From Allobaculum sp. (GTDB taxonomy: Bacteria > Bacillota_I > Bacilli_A > Erysipelotrichales > Erysipelotrichaceae): 5,448 bases of DNA. The translations under genes were made by a program, and so were the position numbers. Shown one piece after another: positions 1 through 5,448 of this stretch; positions within the stretch are counted from its first letter, which is position 1, and each line of letters opens with the position of its first letter. A model generated the notes under the pieces. It was given only the letters and a program-made list of their open reading frames with translations, did not search any database and was not told where the DNA came from. The stretch spans positions 4,211 to 9,658 of the forward strand of contig JAAVAY010000046.1 in the NCBI GenBank assembly GCA_014803815.1, written 5' to 3'.

Positions 1-194
1 TTTTGTTGTGTTGCTACATTTATATTATATTTCTTATTCATGCTTTCGCTGTTGTAAGTAAGCAAAAGACTCCAAACCACAGCTTTTGTTTGGAGATCCC
101 GACTGCTTGTACTTTTGTAAGCGAACTTGCGGATAGGCTTTGAACAAAGCTCATTGTCTTTATCGTAGTTCCATTCCTGTAATGTTTTGATGCG
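1..194 (-). pseudogene. Decayed fragment resembling a DUF4379/treble-clef zinc-ribbon repeat protein, runs off left edge
   Basis: On the minus strand a frame is open from just after a TAG (195-197) to the window edge, about 64 codons, without a convincing start. Its beginning (from about 182) reads LQEWNYDKDNEL, then a proline and KFAYKS. This resembles the opening of the short repeats in DUF4379-type treble-clef proteins, where a Trp/Lys/Asn-rich stretch is followed by Gly-Ser-x-Lys-Lys-Val-Trp-Trp. In this frame the KKVWW element is absent. A neighbouring minus-strand frame over about 97-38 reads GISKQKLWFGVF before a TGA at 38-40, which would fit a frameshift. I infer a degraded remnant. 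The family assignment comes from remembered pattern similarity only; the zinc-binding Cys/His residues are not visible. It could also be chance open frame in AT-rich DNA. Confidence 0.33.
70..95. repeat. Small inverted repeat (8-bp arms, 10-base loop)
   Basis: The arms CTCCAAAC (70-77) and GTTTGGAG (88-95) are perfect reverse complements around a 10-base loop. A second pair, CAAAAG (63-68) and CTTTTG (83-88), would compete for part of the same bases. No T-run follows on either strand, so it is not an intrinsic terminator. It lies inside the presumed decayed fragment, and its function, if any, is unknown. Confidence 0.4.
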
Positions 195-278
195 CTATAC
201 TCATATTTCTTTATAAGCCTAAAAAACTCAATGAAGGTTCGTTAAAAAATGCTAGTTTATTTTTTATCCTTCCGTTAT

Positions 279-321
279 AAAAAAGTCGAAAAGAACCAAG
301 CTAGGTCTTTTCGACTTTTTT
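279..321. terminator. Strong bidirectional rho-independent terminator
   Basis: A long hairpin has arms AAAAAAGTCGAAAAG (279-293) and CTTTTCGACTTTTTT (307-321). The stem continues inward through A295-C297 pairing with G304-T306, with one bulged A, to a six-base loop. The plus strand has a T-run at 316-321. The A-run at 279-284 gives a T-run on the minus strand, so the element can stop transcription both ways. For the minus strand it lies about 70 bases past the stop of the Panacea-like gene. It is the first convincing terminator after rbfA and the peptidase gene, so it probably ends that gene and any operon read-through. No plus-strand gene needing termination is visible between 1 and 278; apart from this hairpin and the remnant, 195-390 shows nothing I can identify. 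Confidence 0.9.
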
Positions 322-390
322 GAATCGTTTATGAAAATCGTGAACATCCATTCAAGATCAAATTTCTGATTAAATTTCGTTTCTCATGGA

Positions 391-903
391 TTAAGCAATG
401 TGAGGAGAAGGGCTTTCGAGAAGCGTACTATGGTCCATACACCAAAGAGACTTGAGGATATTAACTTTTTGGGAATCAACTTCAATCAGCTTTGGATCGA
501 GAATCCCATTGCAAGAATCGGAAGACCAAGACTTTGCCTTTGTCCAAGCAAGATCGTCTTCAATTCGGCTCACCAATGTTGGTAAATCAAGAGTACCATA
601 TTGTTCCAAAATAGAGGTCAAAATCAACTTTGCGGTATGGGTAATTTCACACTCACCATGAAACAAACGGCGTTGAGTCATATTCATCGCATCAAGTTCA
701 ACGCAGAAAGGCCCCTCAGGCAGATAAACAAATGTTCCCTCAAAAATGGACCGGCGAAAAATCGCATATCCTTCACGTAAGGCCAAATATAAGAGAGCAT
801 GTAGTTTTTTCTCCCCTACCTCCAAATGGGAAAGGGACTGAAAACGAGAAACAAGAAAGTTTATGCAGTCCGCTGCTGAGTTAGGTCTTGTATTCATGGA
901 CAT
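391..903 (-). CDS. Panacea (DUF4065/SocA-like) domain protein, probable
   Basis: This 170-residue protein resembles the Panacea domain, known from SocA, 'phage-associated' DUF4065 proteins and the antitoxins of PanAT toxin-antitoxin pairs. The cues are a short N-terminal helix (about 10-25), then KKLHALLYLALREG (32-45) in place of the usual LKLQKLLYYAQ helix. FEGTFVYLPEGPFCVEL (54-70) replaces the typical 'F...AW.yGPV' segment with Gly-Pro retained, and a late SRIEDDLAWTKAK (112-124) matches the usual 'the..W' element. The canonical Trp before the Gly-Pro is Tyr here, so the match is divergent. I chose the ATG at 903; an ATG at 897 and an upstream TTG at 933 are alternatives, and none has a clear Shine-Dalgarno. 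No toxin candidate adjoins it: one side is the peptidase gene, the other the terminator. It may be an orphan antitoxin-like protein or a regulator/proteolysis adaptor. The gene is probably real; the function is unproven. Confidence 0.6.
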   Translation of the reverse strand: MSMNTRPNSAADCINFLVSRFQSLSHLEVGEKKLHALLYLALREGYAIFRRSIFEGTFVYLPEGPFCVELDAMNMTQRRLFHGECEITHTAKLILTSILEQYGTLDLPTLVSRIEDDLAWTKAKSWSSDSCNGILDPKLIEVDSQKVNILKSLWCMDHSTLLESPSPHIA

Positions 904-1051
904 TAGAATAATGAAATTCTTATCTAAATACAATATTTTTTCATATATAAAGAATAGTTTGCTTAACTAAAAACCCTTACATAAAAGAAAACGCTTTTAT
1001 TTAAAATAAAATTAAATATTTCGTAATTTTTCCTCTTTTTTAAAGATTTTT
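904..1051 (-). other. AT-rich spacer between peptidase gene and Panacea-like gene
   Basis: This 148-base stretch is strongly AT-rich and has no coding signal. A hairpin ATAAAAG (981-987) / CTTTTAT (994-1000) with a six-base loop is followed on the minus strand, a few bases later, by a five-T run. With only one G-C pair it would be a poor terminator. Nearer the Panacea-like gene the minus strand holds several TATA-type hexamers, but none has a convincing -35 partner. The gene may therefore be co-transcribed with the operon or have a weak promoter of its own. Confidence 0.5.
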
Positions 1052-2086
1052 TTAAGGTTTTCTTCTTAGTTCCAAATTTTGAAGACAAAAAAAGCTTTGG
1101 GCAACGGTAGCGTTACTCAAAGCATGAATGGAAAACCAGTTATAAATTTCTGGTGATCTTGAATAGAGAAGTTCGGGATATAAAAAGTAGTAAACGCCTG
1201 CTTCCGCAAAAAACTCAATCGGACTTGTTGAGGCATAGGTTCCAAGTTCTAAGCGATAGCGATTATACAAATCCACCCAATCGGCTCGATCTGAAAGACA
1301 AGCTGTAGCGCCTTTCGTTTGAACATCTAAAAGATGAGTAAATTCATGAATGATGGTTTCTTGATAGGAGTAGGGATCATCTAAACCCAATACTGAGCCA
1401 TCTTTGCAAAGAGAGCGATAGTTATGAGCTTCATCAATGCGCACTTTAATGACAATCGTGGCGTTTTCCATTTGGGTGAAGCCAGCAATTTCGTCTTCAA
1501 AATTTTGCATGTGTTCATTACGGAAAGTCTCCCGACTTAAAAAATAGACTCCCGCTGCTTTTTCTTTTAAAAGTGGAGACAAACTGTTGATGATCTGGGA
1601 AATGACGATTTGATCGTTTTCGGATAACACAGGTTGTCCATTGATGGATTCAAAATAAAGAGGAACTTCACTATATGTTTGACGAATCGTATTCGGCAAC
1701 AGGGGGGCTTGTTTTTGATTGGCTTTTTGAATCGTATGGTCACGCAACATACAAAGTTGCGCGATTTGAGCAGGAGGATCTTTGTAGACTCCATTCATCG
1801 TAAACACAAGCCCAACACAAAGAGATAGCCAAATCAACACGGAAAACCAAGAGCGATCGATAAGGGTTTCTAAGAAGGTCGAGATCGCAAAAAGTCCTGG
1901 TAAAAACCACAGAACGGGATAGGAAAGCGATTGTTGCCAAACTGGTAAAAGGGATGACAAAAACAATTCGAGCACAAAGCCAAAAATGAAGACACTGATT
2001 CCATAGAAGAGCGCTTTAAAAAAGATAAAGAAAACAGAAGGACGACGTCTCCTTCTGCGTTTCTTTTTCGATTTTGAATGAGCCAT
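1052..2086 (-). CDS. Membrane-anchored zinc metallopeptidase-like protein (anthrax lethal factor/Pro-Pro endopeptidase-like fold)
   Basis: This 344-residue protein has a very basic N-terminus (Lys/Arg at about 5-15, including six consecutive Arg), then three hydrophobic segments at about 18-43, 55-73 and 80-98. By the positive-inside rule the C-terminal part would face outside. That soluble part carries HEFTH (247-251), a zinc HExxH motif set in ETIIHEFTHLLD. Downstream are a Tyr (284) and PIEFFAEAGVYYF (289-301), where Glu291 or Glu295 would supply the third zinc ligand. The HExxH ... EFFAEA layout with a preceding YA matches ATLF-domain (M34-like) metallopeptidases such as lethal factor and PPEPs. 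The specific substrate cannot be read from the sequence. The ATG overlaps the rbfA stop by one base (TAATG) with a weak AAGAAG upstream, so translation is likely coupled to rbfA. Many relatives have truB or other translation genes after rbfA, so this is an unusual neighbour. The family is moderately sure; activity is inferred. Confidence 0.8.
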   Translation of the reverse strand: MAHSKSKKKRRRRRRPSVFFIFFKALFYGISVFIFGFVLELFLSSLLPVWQQSLSYPVLWFLPGLFAISTFLETLIDRSWFSVLIWLSLCVGLVFTMNGVYKDPPAQIAQLCMLRDHTIQKANQKQAPLLPNTIRQTYSEVPLYFESINGQPVLSENDQIVISQIINSLSPLLKEKAAGVYFLSRETFRNEHMQNFEDEIAGFTQMENATIVIKVRIDEAHNYRSLCKDGSVLGLDDPYSYQETIIHEFTHLLDVQTKGATACLSDRADWVDLYNRYRLELGTYASTSPIEFFAEAGVYYFLYPELLYSRSPEIYNWFSIHALSNATVAQSFFCLQNLELRRKP

Positions 2087-2526
2087 TATGCTTCTTGATC
2101 CACGGTCTGGTTGGTTTCAAAAGAATCGAAGGAACTTTCTTTGGCTTCTCCTGAGGAATCAGTAGGTAGATCTTCGGCGTTAGCGTTTTCTTTTGGCAAA
2201 GTGGAAAGAATGGATTCAATTTTTTGACCATGAGCCCAAGAGGTATCTTGGACAAAAATCAAATCTGGCATTTTTCTCGCTTTGATGTTTTTGGCAAGTG
2301 TACTGCGAATGAATCCCTTGCTTGAACGCAAAACGCGTATACCAGCATCATTGCGTTCCTGTTTCCCTAAAAAGGAAACATACACTTTAGCTTGGGACAT
2401 ATCACGGGTGCATTCTACATCGGTAACTGTTACAAAGCCGAGTTTTGGATTTTTCAATTCAAATTGTAAAATTCGGCTGATTTCCTTTTTGAGGATTTGA
2501 TCCATTCTATCCTGTTTAATCGACAT
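2086..2526 (-). CDS. rbfA: 30S ribosome-binding factor RbfA with acidic C-terminal tail
   Basis: RbfA is a single-domain KH-fold protein that binds the 30S subunit and helps 16S rRNA 5'-end maturation and late assembly. The protein is 146 residues. Recognisable family segments are [13 protein letters not shown] (8-20), [23 protein letters not shown] split at 29-51, and [16 protein letters not shown] (66-81) followed by [12 protein letters not shown] (85-96), the second KH half. The start at 2526 overlaps the last 11 bases of infB and has AGGAAG six bases upstream. An in-frame extension further upstream is not family-like. RbfA is commonly about 115-120 residues; here residues 111-146 form an extra hydrophilic tail with ten acidic and two basic residues, predicted disordered. 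It is coupled to infB upstream and to the peptidase gene downstream. Confidence 0.96.
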   Translation of the reverse strand: MSIKQDRMDQILKKEISRILQFELKNPKLGFVTVTDVECTRDMSQAKVYVSFLGKQERNDAGIRVLRSSKGFIRSTLAKNIKARKMPDLIFVQDTSWAHGQKIESILSTLPKENANAEDLPTDSSGEAKESSFDSFETNQTVDQEA

Positions 2527-4384
2527 TTTTAACTTCCTGGTCTTCAAAGGCTTCGATGATGTCATCAATCTTGATGTCGTTAAAGTTCTCGATCGTTAAG
2601 CCACACTCAAAGCCTTGACTGACTTCTTTTACATCGTTTTCAAAACGGCGCAACGATCCAATCCGACCAGTATAGATGACGATGCCATCACGGATTAAGC
2701 GCACAGAGGAATCACGCTTAATCACTCCATCGGTGACATAGCATCCAGCAATGGTACCGATCTTCGAAGCGCGGTAAATTTGACGAACCTGGGCTTGACC
2801 AGTGATGACTTCTTCATAAACTGGAGCCAACATACCCTTCATCAAGCTTTCAAGTTCTTCAAGAGCTTTATAAATAATGTTATGTAAACGGATTTCTACG
2901 CCTTCTTCTTCAGCCTTTTTTCGAACCGCTGCGGTTGGACGAATATTAAATCCATAAATAATAGCGTTGGAAGCTGAAGCGAGCATGATATCCGATTCGG
3001 TGATCGTACCTACTGTGGAACGAATGACATTCACTTTCACCGTATCTACATTGAGTTTCTCAATGGAGGCTTTCAGCGCTTCGGCAGATCCCTGTACATC
3101 GGCTTTAATCAGAACATTGACTTCCTTCATATCACCTTCTGAAATCAAACGCGCCATATCTTCCAAAGAGCGAGCCGAAGAAGAGGAACGCTCTTGTTCG
3201 ATTTGTTTTTGTGCGCGGCTTTGAGCGATTTCAGCGGCCTTTTTATAAGAGTCATACACCATAAATACATCTCCAGCCTTAGGAACTTCATTTAAACCAA
3301 TGATTTCCACTGGAGTCGAAGGCCCAGCTTGCTTGAGTTCCATTCCCTTATCGGAAGTCATTTTACGAATACGTCCATAGGCACTTCCTACAACGAGCGA
3401 ATCCCCAGAATGCAGTGTACCTTGTTGAATCAAAAGAGTAGCGACGGGTCCACGTCCCTTATCCAACTTAGCTTCTACAACCGTCCCAGAGGCTGCTACA
3501 TCGGGATTGGCTTTGAGTTCTTGCATATCGGCCACCAATAAGATGGATTCGAGCAACTCATCTACTCCTTCCCCCGTACGAGCGGAGATTTCGGTGAAGA
3601 TGGTATCGCCTCCCCAAGCTTCGGCCATGACGTTTTCGTTGGCCAATTCGTTCATCACACGATCAGGATTAGCTCCCGCTTTATCAATTTTATTGACGGC
3701 GACCACCATCGGAACGCCTGCCGCACGGGCATGATCAATGGATTCTTTGGTCTGAGGCATAACTCCATCGTCGGCCGCTACAATCAAAACCACAATATCT
3801 GTAACTTGGGCCCCACGAGCACGCATCGCTGTAAACGCTTCATGGCCTGGCGTATCCAAGAAAGTCACTTTGCGCCCATCAAGGCTAACTTGATAAGCAC
3901 CAATATGTTGGGTAATGCCACCAAATTCACCCTTCACCACATGAGCATTTCGAATGGTATCAAGAAGAGTTGTTTTACCATGATCAACGTGTCCCATGAT
4001 GGTTACAACAGGTGGACGAGGTTTTAGATCTTTGGGATCAAATACCCGATTGGCAATTTGGTCTTCAATGTCGTCTTCGTCAATGATGACCTCTTTATGG
4101 GCCTTTACTTTAAATTCTTCACAGATTAATTCGATCTCTTCGTCCCCTAAAGGAGTATTAATAGTCGACATATTTCCCAGAAGAAACAAGAATTTAATGA
4201 GTTCGGAGGAATTTCGTTTCATCAATTCCGCAAGTTGCCCTACGGTAATAGGTAACGAGTAGGTAATTTCCCTTGGATATTCGATCCGTGGTTTTGGAGT
4301 ATATCCGCGGTTACTGCTCCGATTTTTATTGTTACGATTCCTGTTATTTCCTGGTTTCTTTTTTGTCGTTGGCTTGTTGGCCAT
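2516..4384 (-). CDS. infB: Translation initiation factor IF-2
   Basis: IF-2 is the GTPase that delivers initiator fMet-tRNA to the 30S subunit and promotes 50S joining. The protein is 622 residues, short-form as in many low-GC Gram-positives. Residues 1-30 are basic and Asn/Arg-rich, and an IF2-N domain lies at about 41-95. The G domain shows G1 GHVDHGKT (131-138), G2 GGITQHIG (155-162), G3 DTPGH (177-181), G4 NKID (231-234) and G5 SA (267-268), with no missing key residue. Domain II and the IF-2-specific C-terminal domains follow to 622. I placed the start at ATG 4384 ([10 protein letters not shown]), preceded by AAGGA ten bases upstream. An in-frame TTG/ATG pair at 4454-4459 would add a non-conserved, Cys/Leu-rich stretch and is less likely. 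It follows ylxQ after a 199-base gap and overlaps rbfA by 11 bases. Confidence 0.98.
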   Translation of the reverse strand: MANKPTTKKKPGNNRNRNNKNRSSNRGYTPKPRIEYPREITYSLPITVGQLAELMKRNSSELIKFLFLLGNMSTINTPLGDEEIELICEEFKVKAHKEVIIDEDDIEDQIANRVFDPKDLKPRPPVVTIMGHVDHGKTTLLDTIRNAHVVKGEFGGITQHIGAYQVSLDGRKVTFLDTPGHEAFTAMRARGAQVTDIVVLIVAADDGVMPQTKESIDHARAAGVPMVVAVNKIDKAGANPDRVMNELANENVMAEAWGGDTIFTEISARTGEGVDELLESILLVADMQELKANPDVAASGTVVEAKLDKGRGPVATLLIQQGTLHSGDSLVVGSAYGRIRKMTSDKGMELKQAGPSTPVEIIGLNEVPKAGDVFMVYDSYKKAAEIAQSRAQKQIEQERSSSSARSLEDMARLISEGDMKEVNVLIKADVQGSAEALKASIEKLNVDTVKVNVIRSTVGTITESDIMLASASNAIIYGFNIRPTAAVRKKAEEEGVEIRLHNIIYKALEELESLMKGMLAPVYEEVITGQAQVRQIYRASKIGTIAGCYVTDGVIKRDSSVRLIRDGIVIYTGRIGSLRRFENDVKEVSQGFECGLTIENFNDIKIDDIIEAFEDQEVKNVD

Positions 4385-4386
4385 CT

Positions 4387-4399
4387 CATCACCATCCTT
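4387..4399 (-). promoter_or_regulatory. Ribosome binding site that decides the infB start
   Basis: On the minus strand GAGAAGGA lies about ten bases before ATG 4384, a good Shine-Dalgarno at workable spacing. The upstream in-frame TTG/ATG at 4454-4459 has no equivalent, which supports the shorter protein. Confidence 0.75.
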
Positions 4400-4413
4400 C
4401 TCTAGTTTACGTT

Positions 4414-4445
4414 TTGGGCTACATAAGCATCTCAAATATAGCCAA
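4414..4445 (-). promoter_or_regulatory. Stem-loop in the infB leader
   Basis: On the minus-strand transcript TTGGCTATAT pairs with ATGTAGCCCAA around an 11-base loop (one bulge, one G-U pair), giving about ten base pairs. It sits roughly 15 bases upstream of the infB Shine-Dalgarno and is not followed by a U-run, so it is not a terminator. A second, weaker stem (4464-4470 with 4482-4488, one mismatch) lies upstream of it. A leader role is inferred only. Confidence 0.35.
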
Positions 4446-4548
4446 ATGCGCGCCATCAAAAGAGGAAGTGCTTAAAAACGACATTTCCCTTCATTCTTTC
4501 TTGTTTTAAACTGGCCGCATGAGCGCTTAAGATTTCCCAAAGACGATA

Positions 4549-4578
4549 ACCATAACAAGGTATGGGGACAGATGACAA
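4549..4578 (-). promoter_or_regulatory. Possible internal promoter ahead of infB
   Basis: Minus-strand TTGTCA (4573-4578, five of six to TTGACA) and TATGGT (4549-4554, four of six to TATAAT) are separated by 18 bases in the unusually long ylxQ-infB gap. A small palindrome, CCATA (4550-4554) with TATGG (4561-4565), overlaps the -10 box. Chance occurrence in low-GC DNA is quite possible. Confidence 0.3.
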
Positions 4579-4583
4579 GAAAA

Positions 4584-4904
4584 TTAGACGTTTTCTTCCA
4601 TCAAGCCTTCTCGTTTGGCTAGCTCAATGGCTTTGGAGGCAAAGCCTTGATCCAACAAAGCTACAGCCATATTAACTTTCGAGCTAATCCCATTAAAACG
4701 CAAAGCGGGCAAAACAAGTAAAGGAACGTGATAGTACGCACATTTATCACGAATTTTTTTAGCGCGGTTGGCTCCGCACGCCTCACTCATTACCACGAGT
4801 TTAGCTTTTGTGGTTTGGATGGAGGGCAAGAGCGCATCTCCTTTAGCGAATTGTCCAGTGCGGACACACAATTGCACCAAGGAGAGGAGTTGATCAGCCG
4901 GCAC
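4584..4904 (-). CDS. ylxQ: L7Ae-family K-turn RNA-binding protein YlxQ
   Basis: YlxQ belongs to the L7Ae/L30e family. Bacterial members bind kink-turn RNA, and their cellular role is still poorly defined. The protein is 106 residues, typical length. Family features include the N-terminal LLSLVQLCVRTGQ (6-18) where relatives have 'LLGLAQRAGKL', the strand TKAKLVVMSEACG (32-44), and the helix KKIRDKCAYYHVPLL (49-63), where many relatives have a similar 'KC..y.vPv' motif. The C-terminal helix carries AIELAKREG. The start is GTG at 4904, since no ATG fits. GGAG lies ten bases upstream but sits in a perfect hairpin described separately. It overlaps the end of ylxR by 11 bases, so expression probably depends on ylxR translation. 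Confidence 0.92.
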   Translation of the reverse strand: MPADQLLSLVQLCVRTGQFAKGDALLPSIQTTKAKLVVMSEACGANRAKKIRDKCAYYHVPLLVLPALRFNGISSKVNMAVALLDQGFASKAIELAKREGLMEENV

Positions 4905-4918
4905 GGATGATCAACTCC
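4886..4918 (-). promoter_or_regulatory. Perfect inverted repeat sequestering the ylxQ ribosome-binding site
   Basis: GGAGTTGATCA (4886-4896) and TGATCAACTCC (4908-4918) are perfect 11-base complements with an 11-base spacer. In the mRNA the 5' arm begins with GGAG, the only Shine-Dalgarno for ylxQ. The GUG start (4902-4904) lies in the loop, the ylxR stop UGA (4894-4896) opens the 3' arm, and the rest of that arm encodes ylxQ codons 4-7. Within the loop CCG and CGG can add three more pairs across one mismatch. There is no U-run, so it is not a terminator. A ribosome finishing ylxR would melt the stem, which fits tight translational coupling. Confidence 0.7.
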
Positions 4919-5154
4919 AATTTGTCATACACTTCCTGAGGAATTTCACATTCCAGAGCCCGCGCAAGTGCCCTGGTCTTTTTTGCTTTTTCAAGGGTTT
5001 CCATCGATTTCTGGATATAGGCGCCGTGTCCATTCTTCTTACCGGTGACATCAACGATGACCTCATTTTCCGGCGTTCGAACCACTCGAACGAGCGATTG
5101 TTTAGGAAAACGCTCTTGAGTGACGACGCATTTTCGCATCGGAATTTTTCGCAT
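4894..5154 (-). CDS. ylxR: RNase P modulator RnpM / YlxR family protein
   Basis: YlxR (RnpM) is a small, basic RNA-binding protein of the nusA-infB operon; the Bacillus subtilis homologue binds RNase P RNA and modulates RNase P. The protein is 86 residues, with MRKIPMRKCVVT (1-12), the LVRVVR strand (21-26) and the GAYI segment (45-48). The usual GRGAY motif reads GHGAY here, an Arg-to-His change. I chose the ATG at 5154 because homologues begin with 'KIP.RKCVV' and AAGG lies eight bases upstream. An in-frame start at 5277 would add 41 hydrophobic, non-conserved residues. It follows nusA after 128 bases and overlaps ylxQ by 11. Its stop is UGA. Confidence 0.92.
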   Translation of the reverse strand: MRKIPMRKCVVTQERFPKQSLVRVVRTPENEVIVDVTGKKNGHGAYIQKSMETLEKAKKTRALARALECEIPQEVYDKLELIIRAG

Positions 5155-5282
5155 GGTTGTTACCTTACATGAAGCAGAACCGTTCCAAGTGCAAGGAATA
5201 TGCCTATCAATAATAAACAAAAAATGGTTCAACAATAAACTATTTTTCCAAACGATTGAAAGGAATAAGGCAAGCAAAAGGC
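5155..5282 (-). other. nusA-ylxR intergenic spacer
   Basis: This 128-base AT-rich gap is longer than expected for a normally tight junction. I see no GC-rich terminator hairpin and no convincing promoter. TATTAT-like hexamers occur around 5210-5216, but without a properly spaced -35. The ylxR Shine-Dalgarno AAGG lies at its end. Confidence 0.5.
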
Positions 5283-5448
5283 CTAATATTCATCGTCGTA
5301 GTAGGAATCGTATTCTGCGTAGTCAATATCGTCTTGGTTCCAAGATGCATTGAGTTCTTCTTCGAGTTCGTTGTTTTCGATCTCTTCGAGTTCTTCTTGA
5401 GTATAAATAGGATGCATGGCTTGGAAAGTCGGTTTTTTCTTTTCAACG
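5283..5448 (-). CDS. nusA: Transcription termination/antitermination protein NusA, C-terminal end only
   Basis: NusA binds RNA polymerase and modulates pausing, termination and antitermination. The last 54 codons are present, ending at TAG (5283-5285) and running off the right edge. The sequence reads VEKKKPTFQAMHP, then YTQEELEEIE, then a run rich in Glu, Asp, Asn and Tyr ending DYAEYDSYYDDEY. The fragment lies after the S1 and KH domains, so no domain motif is visible. The assignment rests on its position just upstream of ylxR in the standard nusA-ylxR-ylxQ-infB order and on the acidic tail, which resembles NusA C-termini of some low-GC Gram-positives. The complete gene, and probably rimP, lies beyond the window. 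Confidence 0.82.
   Translation of the reverse strand, partial: VEKKKPTFQAMHPIYTQEELEEIENNELEEELNASWNQDDIDYAEYDSYYDDEY

Noticed and set aside
3..143. Plus-strand open frame near the left edge
   Set aside because: It has no recognisable motif, the start lies outside the window, and the minus-strand reading resembles a known repeat better.
981..1000. AT hairpin as an operon terminator
   Set aside because: It has only one G-C pair in the stem, and the T-run does not follow directly.
2967..4262. Several plus-strand open frames inside infB
   Set aside because: They are antisense shadows of the clearly conserved IF-2 coding frame.
4385..4459. In-frame upstream extension of IF-2 (25 residues)
   Set aside because: It is Cys/Leu-rich and unlike IF-2 N-termini, and ATG 4384 has the better ribosome-binding site.
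4456..4578. A 40-codon minus-strand frame from TTG with protein-like stretch LWEILSAHAASLKQERMKG in the ylxQ-infB gap
   Set aside because: It has no Shine-Dalgarno before the TTG, no recognisable family, and overlaps the candidate leader. I cannot separate it from chance open frame.
5198..5230. Promoter-like TTGAAC/TATTAT hexamers before ylxR
   Set aside because: Spacing between usable boxes is wrong (about 10-14 bases) or the -10 match falls to two of six.
5155..5277. In-frame upstream extension of YlxR (41 residues)
   Set aside because: The added stretch is hydrophobic and non-conserved, while ATG 5154 has a Shine-Dalgarno and matches the family start.

Overview
This window looks like a chromosomal segment of a low-GC Gram-positive bacterium (Bacillota). 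Erysipelotrichia or a close relative is the best guess. That rests on the nusA-ylxR-ylxQ-infB-rbfA gene order, the short (622-residue) IF-2 and the very acidic, tyrosine-rich NusA tail; it is an inference, not a database match. UGA is a stop codon here (ylxR ends with it at a point where the downstream frame is not conserved), so the Mycoplasma code is not in use.

Every supported gene is on the minus strand, so the operon reads from right to left. It starts with the 3' end of nusA (5283-5448). Next come ylxR/rnpM (4894-5154), ylxQ (4584-4904, GTG start), infB (2516-4384), rbfA (2086-2526) and a membrane-anchored HExxH metallopeptidase-like protein (1052-2086). ylxR/ylxQ and infB/rbfA each overlap by 11 bases and rbfA/peptidase by 1 base, so translational coupling is likely. 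Two junctions are unusually loose: 128 bases between nusA and ylxR, and 199 bases between ylxQ and infB. The second contains a promoter-like pair and stem-loops and may be an infB leader.

Further left is a 148-base AT-rich spacer without a convincing terminator, then a Panacea/DUF4065-like gene (391-903). A strong bidirectional intrinsic terminator follows at 279-321. The first ~200 bases look like a decayed minus-strand fragment resembling a treble-clef/DUF4379-type repeat protein; it runs off the left edge.

The nusA-to-rbfA genes form the classic transcription/translation cluster: antitermination, RNase P modulation, a K-turn-binding protein, initiation and 30S maturation. The peptidase and the Panacea-like gene are accessory additions at the end of the cluster. 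The most distinctive signal is a perfect 11-bp inverted repeat at the ylxR/ylxQ junction. It folds the ylxQ Shine-Dalgarno sequence into a stem with the GUG start in the loop. I found no evidence of a complete new multi-gene system.
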